A program made the translations under genes and the position numbers. The notes beneath the pieces are model-generated. The model was not told the DNA's origin. It worked only from the letters and a program-made list of their open reading frames with translations, and did no database searches. Below are positions 46,017 through 54,366 of a stretch of 64,000 nt of DNA, piece by piece; position 1 is the first letter of the stretch; every line of letters starts with the position of its first letter. The DNA comes from Planococcus citreus (GTDB taxonomy: Bacteria > Bacillota > Bacilli > Bacillales_A > Planococcaceae), in NCBI RefSeq assembly GCF_003664125.1, contig NZ_RCCP01000007.1:1-64000 (forward strand). Direction: 5' to 3'.

Positions 46017-46061
46017 ATAAAAGGCCGGAGAAAATGATTCATTTTCTCCGGCCTTTTTATA
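46017..46061. terminator. Terminator after the 49-aa gene
   Basis: AAAGGCCGGAGAAAATG pairs with CATTTTCTCCGGCCTTT, with T5 on the plus strand. It also faces the GDSL gene's stop 14 bp away, so it may serve both. Confidence 0.93.
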
Positions 46062-46074
46062 TTGCTTAAGCTTT

Positions 46075-47007
46075 TTAAATGAGCGGCAATGCCTGGCGAA
46101 TCGCTAAATAATCCAGATCCTTGCCTTCAGAAGGCTTGGTGGCAGAATCGTCACTTGAAACATCTTCCGAATCGGCCTCTTCTTCATCCGCTTCACCTGA
46201 CGGCTCTTCCTGTTCTTGCATTTGCTGGATTTCTTCGAACGTTACAGGCGCCGGTTCCGGAAGTTCTGCATCTTCCACTTCAAACCCTTCGCCGTATTGC
46301 TCGAAGAATGCGTTCGCCATCTCCTGATAGCCATCTACGTTCGGATGGACGTCTCCGGAATTCGGGACGAGTTCCACGGCATCCTCACCGAAACGGTCGG
46401 CTACATCGACAAATGTCGCGCCCGCCTGTTCTGCTTCCTGCTTGAGGATGTCGTTTAATTGCTCCAATTGCCCAGCCGTGCCTTGTTTTTGACTGTCACG
46501 GGCATGCGGGTAAGCAAAATAATAGCCCATTACATAGATATCCGCTGACGGCGCAAGCTCTTCCAGTTCAGAAAGAATCGTTTCGACATTTTCACGCGCC
46601 GCATTCAGTGCGTAATCCGCTTGGATCTCTTCAAAGCTCAACGCCCCTTCAGCGGCATTCGCTTGCACGAGGCGCAGCAAATCATTCGCTCCGGCAGACA
46701 CCGTGATAATGTTCGCTTGGCCAAGCAGCTCTTTTGCTTCATCCGACTCGATGCTTTCCAGGACATCTCCTGTGGTGAATCCAGGGAAAGCCAAGTCTTT
46801 TGAATAGAACGCCAGCGGCTGGTTGCGCGTCAATTCCTGCGCAATCAAATCCGAATAACCGCTGTCGATTGACCGGTTCGGCGTCTGGCCTGCCGCCAGT
46901 GAATCGCCGATCGCCACATAAGCGGCAGGAATTTGCGGCTCCGCAGATGCCGTATTCCCTGCTATTAGCAATAGCCCAGCTGCTGCCGCACTCATTGTCT
47001 TTTTCAT
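46075..47007 (-). CDS. Secreted SGNH/GDSL hydrolase
   Basis: This 310-aa protein has a Sec signal peptide (KK start, hydrophobic core, cleavage near NTASA-E at about residue 22) and the SGNH fold. Block I is AIGDSLAAGQ (Ser), block III SAGANDLL (Asn), and block V GDVHPN (Asp/His). Acidic low-complexity residues follow from about 250 (EADEEEADSED), ending in a short hydrophobic tail. It is probably a lipase or esterase, related to lysophospholipase L1-like proteins. GAGGTG five bases upstream supports the ATG. It is 12 bp after ampS copy 2. Confidence 0.88.
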   Translation of the reverse strand: MKKTMSAAAAGLLLIAGNTASAEPQIPAAYVAIGDSLAAGQTPNRSIDSGYSDLIAQELTRNQPLAFYSKDLAFPGFTTGDVLESIESDEAKELLGQANIITVSAGANDLLRLVQANAAEGALSFEEIQADYALNAARENVETILSELEELAPSADIYVMGYYFAYPHARDSQKQGTAGQLEQLNDILKQEAEQAGATFVDVADRFGEDAVELVPNSGDVHPNVDGYQEMANAFFEQYGEGFEVEDAELPEPAPVTFEEIQQMQEQEEPSGEADEEEADSEDVSSDDSATKPSEGKDLDYLAIRQALPLI

Positions 47008-47019
47008 GTGCTCACCTCG

Positions 47020-48246
47020 TTAGAATGCCCAATTTCCTTTTCGGAAAATCGCTTCGGTCTTGCCGTCTTCTGTAATGCCGTCGATGTCCATCTCGCTCGA
47101 GCCGATCATGAAATCTTCATGGACAATCGATGTATTCAATCCGTAATCCTTTAATTGATCGCGTTCCAAGTCTTTTCCGCCTTCGAGGCAAGTCGGGTAG
47201 GAATCGCCGATTGCCAAATGATTCGATGCATTTTCATCGAACAAGGTGTTGTAGAACAAAATGCCGGAAGCCGATATCGGCGATTCCACCGGCACAAGCG
47301 CCACTTCCCCGAGATATGCTGCGCCTTCGTCGGCTGAAAGCAATTCATCCAATAGTTCCTGGCCGATTTCTGCTTGAGCTTTTGTAATACGGCCGTTTTC
47401 GAAGCGCAACGTGAAGCCATCGATGATATTGCCTTGGTAAACGAGCGGCTTCGTATTGCGCACGGTGCCTTCAACTTCCAGTTTGGCCGGCACGGTATAT
47501 ACTTCTTCAGTCGGCATATTGGCGATGAACGGCACATGGTCCGGTGTGCGGGAAGCGCCGCTCATCCAAATATGGCCATCTGGCAAGCCGATCGTCAAAT
47601 CGGTTCCTGGCGCACGGTAATGCAATTTCCGGTAGCGCCGTTCGTTCAATGCGGCCGCCCGCCGTTCCAGGTTGGCGATATGTTCCTGCCACAACGCGAC
47701 TGCGTCACCGTCTCCGATGCGCACGGTCTGGAAAATCGCTTGCCACAGAGCGGCCATTTGATCCTCTTCGTCCGGGAACACTTTTTGCGCCCATTTTTCA
47801 GAGGGGATCGCAACGATCGACCAAGCGATCTTATCGGATCCGACAGCCTGGCGATAGCGTTCCAATGCTTTTCCAGCGGATTTTTGCGCATCGCTTAAGC
47901 GTTTTGCAGGAATGCCTGTAAGCAAATCCGGGTCTTCCGCATCGATCCACAAGAATGCACCTTTATGGTCGATGATGGCGTCGCGCTGTTTGACGACCCA
48001 ATCCGGAAATTCGTGAAACGCGGCGTCCGGTGCCAATTCGTAATGCGTCCGTATAACTGACGGGTCCGTGAACGCGACATGGACTTGCTTAGCCCCTGCT
48101 TCGTAGGCTTTCTCGACGACCAAACGCGTGAATTCCACGGTATCCGTCGTCGTCGCAATTAATAGCTCCTGCCCCGGTTGGACATTGACGCCGACACGGA
48201 CAGTCAATTCCGCATATTGCGCTAACTTGTCCTGAAAGCTCATCAT
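47020..48246 (-). CDS. ampS: M29-family metallo-aminopeptidase AmpS, second copy
   Basis: This 408-aa paralogue of the enzyme at 35533-36765 has the same landmarks: YAELTVRVGVNVQPGQEL, VSKPLVYQG-type central region and FYNTLFDENASNHLAIG near the C-terminus, ending FRKGNWAF. AAAGGGG lies five bases upstream of the first of two ATGs. Its start overlaps the helicase stop by 4 bp, so the two are translationally coupled, and the GDSL gene follows. Two diverged copies only 11 kb apart probably reflect an old duplication. Confidence 0.93.
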   Translation of the reverse strand: MMSFQDKLAQYAELTVRVGVNVQPGQELLIATTTDTVEFTRLVVEKAYEAGAKQVHVAFTDPSVIRTHYELAPDAAFHEFPDWVVKQRDAIIDHKGAFLWIDAEDPDLLTGIPAKRLSDAQKSAGKALERYRQAVGSDKIAWSIVAIPSEKWAQKVFPDEEDQMAALWQAIFQTVRIGDGDAVALWQEHIANLERRAAALNERRYRKLHYRAPGTDLTIGLPDGHIWMSGASRTPDHVPFIANMPTEEVYTVPAKLEVEGTVRNTKPLVYQGNIIDGFTLRFENGRITKAQAEIGQELLDELLSADEGAAYLGEVALVPVESPISASGILFYNTLFDENASNHLAIGDSYPTCLEGGKDLERDQLKDYGLNTSIVHEDFMIGSSEMDIDGITEDGKTEAIFRKGNWAF

Positions 48247-49400
48247 TTTTTCCCCTTTGCTGTCATGGTTTTGCTATTGCCTTCCACCAATTCGCCGCCA
48301 TGCATGATTTTCTGCACCGGCTTATTCGGCAATTCTTTCGTCAATTTCTTATAATGCTTTTCATCGGCATAAGCCAGAAGCGTCAATACTTCCCCATCAG
48401 CCCCTGCGCGCCCGGTTCTGCCGGAACGGTGCAAATATTGCTCGACTGTCATCGGTGCATCGACATGGATGACATGCGTCAATTGGTCGATATCAAGCCC
48501 GCGCGCTGCCACTTCGGTTGCGATCAATACCGCCGTGTCGCCTTTGCGGAAATCGTCCAATGCTTTCTTGCGTTCTTCTTTTTTCATTTCGGAATGCAAA
48601 GTCGCGATTTTGGCGTCGCGGAATTTCAATTTGCTTTCCTTCATCAACACTTGGTCGAGATTGTTGACGAATGCAAGTGCTTTTACGCCTGTCATATGCG
48701 ACAGGCTGCGAAGCAAGTCGGTCTTGTCGCGTTCATCGACTTTAATGAACGAATGCGTCACTTTTCCTTGTTTCGGCAACTGTTCAGCCGATACTTGCAA
48801 TCTTGTCGGCTGCTTCATCAGGCGCTCTGCCACCAATTCGATTTCCTCTGTAATGGTCGCCGATACCAACACGAGCTGGCGATCCTGCTGCGTTCTTTCA
48901 ATGAGGTCCTTCATGATGCCGCGGTGTTCCCGTGCCATCAATTGGTCGCCTTCATCAAGAACCATGATGCGTACCTCGTGCATTTTGAGTTTCTTGGTCT
49001 TGACCAATTCATTCAAGCGCCCCGGGGTGCCGACGACAATCGTCGGTTTTTTCTTCAACTTGTCCAATTGGCGCTGAATATTCGCGCCGCCGATCAACGG
49101 CGTAACAGTGACATCCGTCCCCGTTGTCCATTCACGCAAGACGTTGACGATTTGCATCGCGAGCTCTTGTGACGGCGCAATGATCATCGCTTGTGTATTC
49201 GGTTTTTTCGGATCGACGCGTTCCAAGATCGGCAACAGGTAAGCCAGCGTTTTTCCCGAGCCGGTCGGAGATTCCGCTACGATGTCGTTTCCTGCGAGCA
49301 TTTCCGGAATCATCTGTTCCTGGATCGGCATCGCTTCGGTAAAGCCGGTTTGTTTCCATTTATCCTGCCAGACAGGACTTAGTTCTTCTATAAAATTCAT
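48243..49400 (-). CDS. DEAD-box-type RNA helicase with DEGD motif (YfmL-like)
   Basis: This 385-aa two-domain helicase lacks long extensions. Q-motif region GFTEAMPIQEQ, motif I ESPTGSGKT, motif Ia PSQELAMQ, motif Ib TPGR and motif III SAT are present. Motif II is DEGD instead of DEAD; Bacillus YfmL has DETD at this place, supporting a YfmL-type assignment. C-terminal motifs ARGLD and HRSGRTGRAG are complete. YfmL-type helicases act in ribosome assembly. AAGGTGG precedes the ATG. Confidence 0.92.
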   Translation of the reverse strand: MNFIEELSPVWQDKWKQTGFTEAMPIQEQMIPEMLAGNDIVAESPTGSGKTLAYLLPILERVDPKKPNTQAMIIAPSQELAMQIVNVLREWTTGTDVTVTPLIGGANIQRQLDKLKKKPTIVVGTPGRLNELVKTKKLKMHEVRIMVLDEGDQLMAREHRGIMKDLIERTQQDRQLVLVSATITEEIELVAERLMKQPTRLQVSAEQLPKQGKVTHSFIKVDERDKTDLLRSLSHMTGVKALAFVNNLDQVLMKESKLKFRDAKIATLHSEMKKEERKKALDDFRKGDTAVLIATEVAARGLDIDQLTHVIHVDAPMTVEQYLHRSGRTGRAGADGEVLTLLAYADEKHYKKLTKELPNKPVQKIMHGGELVEGNSKTMTAKGKK

Positions 49401-49471
49401 GTGTCATTCCACCTTCTTTTCGATGCCTTAAGTGTACCATATCCGGCTCTTTGCCGCCTTTTTCGGCAAAT

Positions 49472-49509
49472 GAAAAGGCGGTTCCTTTTTTAGAAGGAGC
49501 CGCCTCTTT
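49472..49509 (-). terminator. Terminator of the DHA2 efflux gene
   Basis: On the minus strand, AGGCGGCTCCTT pairs with AAGGAACCGCCT around a T/A-rich loop and is followed by TTTTC, just past the stop at 49510. Confidence 0.85.
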
Positions 49510-50976
49510 TCAATCTGCATAGCGTTGTTTATAGACGCGTTCTTTTTGTCTTTCTGTCGCTTTCTGGTCGGGCTTTTTAATGAATAACGCCAACAGAAAC
49601 GCAGCGAGTGCGATGTAAGTCGACACCGTAAAGGAGAAGTTAATGCCTTCGAGCATGGCAGGAATAGTCGCTTCCTGCGCGCTTGTCCCCGAAGCGACCA
49701 GTTCTTGTGCCGTCGATTCGGTGCGCGTATTCATCAAAGTGACAAGAAACGCTGAACCGATTGCGCCGGAAACTTGTTGCAAAGTATTGTTGATGGCCGT
49801 TCCGTGCGGATAGGATTTCATCGGCAATTGGTTGAGCCCGTTCGTCATGACCGGCATCATGACCATCGAAATGCCGAACATGCGCAATGTATAGATGGCC
49901 ATAATTTCATAGTAACCCGTATCCAGTGTTAAATTACTGAACAAATAGGTGGTGATGACCACAAGAGCCAGACCAGGCAATGCCAGCACTTTAGCTCCAT
50001 ATCGGTCAAAAATGCGGCCCGTGATCGGAGACATAACCCCCATGACGAGCGCCCCCGGCAGCATCATCAAACCGGATTGAATCGGGGAGATGCCTTTAAT
50101 AGTCTGGATGTAGATCGGCATGAGGATCATGGCCGAGAACATTGCCATCGACAAAGTGACTGAAATGACCGAAGACAATGCAAACATCGGATGCTTATAG
50201 ACGCGCAGTTCCAATAGCGGCTCTTTTAACTTCATTTGTCGGAACGCAAAGGCTGTTAAGGACAACAGGCCGACCGCTATCGTTAAATAAACAGCCGGAT
50301 TTTCCCAGCCGAGCGAGCCGGCCGAACTGAATCCATAAAGCAACCCGCCGAACCCAAGGCTCGATAGCACGAGAGACAACGGATCAAGCGACAGCTCACG
50401 GTTTTGGAAGGTCAGGTTTTTCAATTTAAAAATCCCGAGAAGTAACGGAATCAAAGCGACCGGCAATACGATAAAGAACAGGATTCTCCACGAGTAGGTT
50501 TGGACGATGAAGCCCGAAAGCGTCGGGCCGATTGCCGGCGCTACGACCATGACCATCCCGAAGACGCCCATTGCCTGCCCTCTTTTTTCGACGGGAAACG
50601 CGGCGAGCATGACATTCATCAATAAAGGCATCATGAGTGCTGCGCCTGACGCCTGGACCATACGGCCAATCAATAGGACAGCAAATGTCGGCGCAACTCC
50701 CGCAAGCAATGTCCCGAGTGAGAACAAGGACATTGCGACAATAAAGATGGCCCGGTTGGAATAACGCTGGATCAAATAAGCGCTCGCCGGAATCAGGATA
50801 CCGTTGACGAGCATATAACCTGTGACGAGCCATTGGGCCGTTGCAGCGTCTACAGATAAGTCGACCATGATTTCCGGGAGTGCAATATTCAAAAGGGTTT
50901 GATTGAAAATCGCTACAAATGCCCCGGTGAACAAAATGGCGATGATTGCATAAGGTGGTTTCGTTGTTTCTTTCAT
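49510..50976 (-). CDS. DHA2 family MFS drug efflux transporter
   Basis: This 488-aa, 14-helix transporter belongs to the EmrB/LmrB (DHA2) type. The N-terminal half has WLVTGYMLVNGILIPASAYL in helix 2, and the antiporter motif C-like stretch GPTLSGFIVQTYSWRILF follows near helix 5. The C-terminus is basic. GGAGG eight bases upstream supports the ATG. It diverges from a TetR regulator, the usual arrangement for inducible drug pumps. The drug range cannot be predicted from sequence. Confidence 0.93.
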   Translation of the reverse strand: MKETTKPPYAIIAILFTGAFVAIFNQTLLNIALPEIMVDLSVDAATAQWLVTGYMLVNGILIPASAYLIQRYSNRAIFIVAMSLFSLGTLLAGVAPTFAVLLIGRMVQASGAALMMPLLMNVMLAAFPVEKRGQAMGVFGMVMVVAPAIGPTLSGFIVQTYSWRILFFIVLPVALIPLLLGIFKLKNLTFQNRELSLDPLSLVLSSLGFGGLLYGFSSAGSLGWENPAVYLTIAVGLLSLTAFAFRQMKLKEPLLELRVYKHPMFALSSVISVTLSMAMFSAMILMPIYIQTIKGISPIQSGLMMLPGALVMGVMSPITGRIFDRYGAKVLALPGLALVVITTYLFSNLTLDTGYYEIMAIYTLRMFGISMVMMPVMTNGLNQLPMKSYPHGTAINNTLQQVSGAIGSAFLVTLMNTRTESTAQELVASGTSAQEATIPAMLEGINFSFTVSTYIALAAFLLALFIKKPDQKATERQKERVYKQRYAD

Positions 50977-51023
50977 CTTTCTTTCCTCCGTCTCGCCGAT
51001 TTAATTCGGCTGATTATACTCTA

Positions 51024-51051
51024 TTGACACATTTTATACTCGTGGTATATT
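51024..51051 (+). promoter_or_regulatory. Promoter of the TetR-family gene
   Basis: TTGACA (51024-51029), 16 bp, TATATT (51046-51051) on the plus strand. It predicts a leader of about 100 nt before the tetR ATG. The candidate operator overlaps its -10. Confidence 0.6.
51035..51049. promoter_or_regulatory. Candidate TetR operator
   Basis: TATACTCGTGGTATA is a perfect inverted repeat with 5-bp arms and a 5-bp spacer. It overlaps the -10 box of the tetR promoter and lies within the intergenic region that must also hold the efflux promoter. Binding by the adjacent regulator is inferred. Confidence 0.5.
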
Positions 51052-51158
51052 TTTTACAAGAAAGACGTCCTGAGAACAGTCTATAAGTTCGAAACATTGA
51101 TTTCATCAGCTTTTGACGGTATGCTTTTTCTATACTATCAGTCCAAAAAGGGGATATT

Positions 51159-51998
51159 ATGAATCCTAAAAAACAGCAAATCGTCCATGCCGCCCATCGC
51201 TTATTCATCCAGAAGGGCTATAACGCTTCATCTATTCAGGACATTCTGGACGAAGCCGGCATCTCCAAGGGAACTTTTTATAATTACTTCACGTCGAAAT
51301 CGGAATGCCTGATCGCTTTGATGGAATCGATCAGTGAAGACATCCGCGCACAACGCATCGCCGCCGCTTTCGGGGAATCGCCGGCCGACACCGACCTGTT
51401 CGCCAGGCAATTGGCGATTCGCATCCGCATGAATCATGAGAAGAACCTATTCTCCCTGTACGAAAGCATCTTCTATTCACAAGATGAGGAATTGAAAGCT
51501 TTCGGGAAAAGCCAGTACATTGCGGAACTCAAGTGGCTGAGCAGCCGCATTGTGGATATATTCGGTGAAGAGGCGCGTCCTTATGCACTGGAAAATGCCG
51601 CGATGGCCAACGGGGCGCTCCAGCAATTGATGCATGTTTGGCGGCTCGGCACTGGCCAGCATCTGCCGCTTGATGAACTGACCGTCTACATCGTCCATCG
51701 CATGAAACAAGCAGTACAGGCCCAATTAAAAGACGGCAAGCGATTTTTATCCGAGCACCTGCTAGAGCAAAACGGTCAGTCGCCAACTTTAGCCGACAGT
51801 TCAAAGCAATTGCAGGCACTTGCCGCTGCTGAAAAAAATCCGGACTTGCAGCAAATGATCGCATTTCTTGCCGATGAACTTATAGTTCCAAATCCGCGTA
51901 AAGCGATCGTCAATAGTGTGCTGACTTCTTTAGGTCAAAGCACGGACGATACCGAACTGCAGATTTTCTTGGAACATGTATGGCGCCAGATCAAATGA
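51159..51998 (+). CDS. TetR/AcrR family transcriptional regulator
   Basis: This 279-aa regulator has an N-terminal TetR DNA-binding domain: AAHRLFIQKGYNASSIQDIL followed by the recognition helix KGTFYNYFTSKSECL, ending near residue 60. A long, diverse ligand-binding region of about 215 residues follows, longer than the usual 130-150. AAGGGG five bases upstream supports the ATG. It is divergent from the DHA2 efflux gene and likely represses it. Confidence 0.92.
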   Translation: MNPKKQQIVHAAHRLFIQKGYNASSIQDILDEAGISKGTFYNYFTSKSECLIALMESISEDIRAQRIAAAFGESPADTDLFARQLAIRIRMNHEKNLFSLYESIFYSQDEELKAFGKSQYIAELKWLSSRIVDIFGEEARPYALENAAMANGALQQLMHVWRLGTGQHLPLDELTVYIVHRMKQAVQAQLKDGKRFLSEHLLEQNGQSPTLADSSKQLQALAAAEKNPDLQQMIAFLADELIVPNPRKAIVNSVLTSLGQSTDDTELQIFLEHVWRQIK

Positions 51999-52043
51999 AA
52001 AATCCCCTTTCTCGGATGAAAATCCAAGGAAGGGGATTTTTTT
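51998..52043. terminator. Bidirectional terminator between tetR and amidase genes
   Basis: AAAATCCCCTT pairs with AAGGGGATTTT with a 20-nt loop and T7 on the plus side, A-rich on the other. Confidence 0.88.
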
Positions 52044-53490
52044 ATGAGGGGCGCCTCCGCCCCGCTGCCGCTTGCTCAAACGCATAAGCATATTCAATCA
52101 GCTTCGGTTCATCAAATGCCTGTCCGGCAAACGTGATGCCGAACGGTTCGCCTGATTCCGTCAAGCCGGCTGGCACGGTGATTGAAGGGAACCCGGCAGC
52201 AGCACCGATATTGCAGCCAAAATCCTGCGGCAGAACAAGTGCATCTGCCCCGACTTGCCCGAGCCGCTTATTCATGCCCTGTTCGGCCGCCAGGAAGCGG
52301 TTGCGTTCAAGCGCCTCAACGTATTCCCTCTCCGTCAAGTTTCCGCTCATGCCATTGGCCTGCTCCAATAGATTCTGGCCGAATTTCAACATCTGTTCCG
52401 CATGCTCTTCATTATATGAAATGATGTCACTCATTGAACGGATTCGGTGGTCGGGATTCGAGCGCGCCAAATAGGCGTTTAAGTCTGATTTAAATTCGTG
52501 GAGCAGCACTGCAAAACCAAGATCTTCCTGATCGGCGCCAAGATCGATTTCTTTGATGGTGGCTCCGCATGCCCGCAGCTGCTCCATGGCCTGCTCGAAT
52601 GTGGCAGATTGCTGTTCCGTAATATCCGTGAACAATTGGCGGTCCACACCGAATACAACTCCAGATAACCCCTCTTGTTTCAAATGCTGCTGCCAATCAT
52701 AGCCCTTGAACTGCTCGGCAAACAGCGTGATTTCGTCATCCGGGTCTACGCCGACCAAAGCCGCGAACACCGTAACCGCATCTTCCACTGTGCGCGCAAG
52801 CGGCCCGGCAGTGTCTTGCGTATGCGATAAAGGAATGATCCCTGCGCGGCTGATGAGGCCGATCGTCGGCTTAATGCCGACGAGGCTGTTCTGCGCTGCC
52901 GGGTTGATGATCGAACCGGAAGTTTCCGTCCCGACCGCAGCCGTAGCCAGATTCGAAGCCACTCCGGCCGCCGATCCTGAACTCGACCCGCCGACATCGA
53001 ATGCGCCGAATGGGTTTTTCACTTGGCCGCCCCGCGAACTATAGCCGTTGGTCATTTTATCGCTCATAAAATTCGCCCACTCGGTCATATTCGTTTTTCC
53101 GAGAATGATCGCACCCGCCGCACGCAGTTTTTCCACCACTTTCGCATCGCGCAGCGCGTAATGGTCGGCCATGGCGAGTGAACCGGCACTTGTATGCATT
53201 TTATCGCCGGTGTCCATATTGTCTTTGACGAGCAGAGGGATGCCGTGCAGTTTCGAGCGCGGCCCTTTATGCTTGCGTTCGAAATCCAGCGCTTGGGCAA
53301 TAAGCAAGGCGTCCGGGTTGATCTCAAGCACGGCTCGTGTGTTCTTGTCACGCAGTGAAATGTTTTCCTTATACATTAGCACAAGTTCTTCTGACGTCAG
53401 CTTGCCCGTTTCCATTTCTTTTTGCAACTGGGCAATCGTCATTTCGTCGAGCTTGTTTTTGCGGTAGTCTTCCAGTTTTTGATGATGCAT
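52042..53490 (-). CDS. Amidase signature family amidase
   Basis: This enzyme of about 482 aa has the Ser-cisSer-Lys triad of the amidase signature family. The Lys is in LLVKDNMDTGD near residue 85. The cis-Ser is in the GGSSSGSAAGVAS glycine/serine motif and the nucleophile Ser in VGTETSGSIINPA. It is not GatA: it lies apart from gatB and has the extended C-terminal form of general amidases. The ATG at 53490 has GGGAGG seven bases upstream. Substrate is unknown. Confidence 0.92.
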   Translation of the reverse strand: MHHQKLEDYRKNKLDEMTIAQLQKEMETGKLTSEELVLMYKENISLRDKNTRAVLEINPDALLIAQALDFERKHKGPRSKLHGIPLLVKDNMDTGDKMHTSAGSLAMADHYALRDAKVVEKLRAAGAIILGKTNMTEWANFMSDKMTNGYSSRGGQVKNPFGAFDVGGSSSGSAAGVASNLATAAVGTETSGSIINPAAQNSLVGIKPTIGLISRAGIIPLSHTQDTAGPLARTVEDAVTVFAALVGVDPDDEITLFAEQFKGYDWQQHLKQEGLSGVVFGVDRQLFTDITEQQSATFEQAMEQLRACGATIKEIDLGADQEDLGFAVLLHEFKSDLNAYLARSNPDHRIRSMSDIISYNEEHAEQMLKFGQNLLEQANGMSGNLTEREYVEALERNRFLAAEQGMNKRLGQVGADALVLPQDFGCNIGAAAGFPSITVPAGLTESGEPFGITFAGQAFDEPKLIEYAYAFEQAAAGRRRPS

Positions 53491-53544
53491 GACTGTTCCT
53501 CCCACATGATGCAAAATTAACCCTTTTACAGGGCCATGGATATC

Positions 53545-53577
53545 TAAAAAAGCCTGAGCTCATGAGCTTAGGCTTTT
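53545..53577 (-). terminator. Terminator of the FbpA-like gene
   Basis: On the minus strand, AAGCCT and AGCT arms pair around CATG with one bulge per side, followed by T6. The stop codon of the small gene lies inside the stem. Confidence 0.85.
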
Positions 53578-53718
53578 ATCGGTATATTCCTTTAACAGTT
53601 CATATAAGGACAGTTCGTAAAGCTGCCTGCCGTTGATCTTGAAGACATTCTTCGAAACGAGCTCATCAATGACCATTGACCGTTTGTCTTCGAATTTTGA
53701 CTCGGGTATGTGTTCCAT
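53560..53718 (-). CDS. FbpA-like small protein (52 aa)
   Basis: This 52-aa ORF resembles the Fur-regulated basic protein A family in its C-terminal half, where VFKINGRQLYELSLYELLKE matches the family core. FbpA in Bacillus helps the FsrA small RNA in the iron-sparing response. The N-terminus here is acidic/basic mixed rather than strongly basic. AGGAG lies upstream at a long distance (12 bases). A SigB-like promoter precedes it; I see no clear Fur box. Family membership is by eye. Confidence 0.7.
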   Translation of the reverse strand: MEHIPESKFEDKRSMVIDELVSKNVFKINGRQLYELSLYELLKEYTDKSLSS

Positions 53719-53738
53719 CGTGCTTCTTCTCTCCTTGC

Positions 53739-53755
53739 AGATAGTATCACTATTT
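53739..53755. promoter_or_regulatory. Palindrome upstream of the FbpA-like gene
   Basis: AGATAGTATCACTATTT contains the inverted repeat ATAGT-ATC-ACTAT. It lies just downstream of the SigB-like -10 box. It does not fit the Fur 7-1-7 consensus well, so the binder is unknown. Confidence 0.35.
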
Positions 53756-53757
53756 CT

Positions 53758-53784
53758 ATACCCGAAACGATCACAGCCTAAAAC
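53758..53784 (-). promoter_or_regulatory. Candidate SigB promoter of the FbpA-like gene
   Basis: On the minus strand, GTTTTA (complement of 53779-53784), 15 bp, then GGGTAT (complement of 53758-53763). The -10 is identical to the SigB consensus and the -35 differs at one position. Confidence 0.55.
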
Positions 53785-53844
53785 CTGCCAAAAGAAAAAC
53801 TGCCGATAATTTTTTGGTCCGCCCTCGTTTCGACAAATTTCAAC

Positions 53845-54270
53845 TCACCCTTTGTCAGGATAGCGCTCTTGCAAATACACTGCTGCATTTTGGATCAATT
53901 CTTTTAGCACTTCTGAATCGATATCGCTGAGTTTATTGATGTAGATGCAGGATTTGCCCGAAGTGCATTTCCCCAGGCGCTCAAGCGCATCCGGCTCTTT
54001 TTCTGCACAGCCTGTCAGGTATAAGCTGATTTTCGCTTTACGCGGGGAAAATCCAGCGAGTGGTGCATCGCCTTCGTGACCGGTCGCATAACGATAATGA
54101 TAGGAACCGAAACCGATGATACTGTCGCCCCACATTTTCGCCGGATGGCCGGTCGCTTGTTCAAAAATTTCCAGCAGCCGGTAGGCATCTTCTTTCTTTG
54201 ACGGCTTTTCGACCGACTCGATGAATTCAATGACGCTGCCTTCGTGTTCTTTCGTTTTTTGTTCGTACAT
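53845..54270 (-). CDS. DUF1801 domain-containing protein
   Basis: This 141-aa protein of the DUF1801/YdhG-like family contains KKEDAYRLLEIFEQATGHPA and the conserved MWGDSIIGFGSYHYRY, and FSPRKAKISLYL. Structures in the family have a small alpha/beta fold; function is unknown. The ATG at 54270 has GGAGG seven bases upstream; the frame is open to 54324 but without family sequence. A YIN segment with two cysteines (GKCTSGKSCIY) is also conserved. Confidence 0.87.
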   Translation of the reverse strand: MYEQKTKEHEGSVIEFIESVEKPSKKEDAYRLLEIFEQATGHPAKMWGDSIIGFGSYHYRYATGHEGDAPLAGFSPRKAKISLYLTGCAEKEPDALERLGKCTSGKSCIYINKLSDIDSEVLKELIQNAAVYLQERYPDKG

Positions 54271-54366
54271 CCATACTCCTCCTCCAGAAAACTCCTGGTC
54301 TCTACTTCCACATATAATATCCATTGTCCTGCCTCAACACCTAACGCCCGACACGGAACGTGGTGG

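Noticed and set aside
48300..49172. 290-codon plus-strand ORF opposite the helicase gene
   Set aside because: Antisense shadow of the helicase; helicase has full motif support.
53739..53755. Possible Fur box before the FbpA-like gene
   Set aside because: The palindrome matches the Fur 7-1-7 consensus poorly; kept only as an unassigned palindrome.
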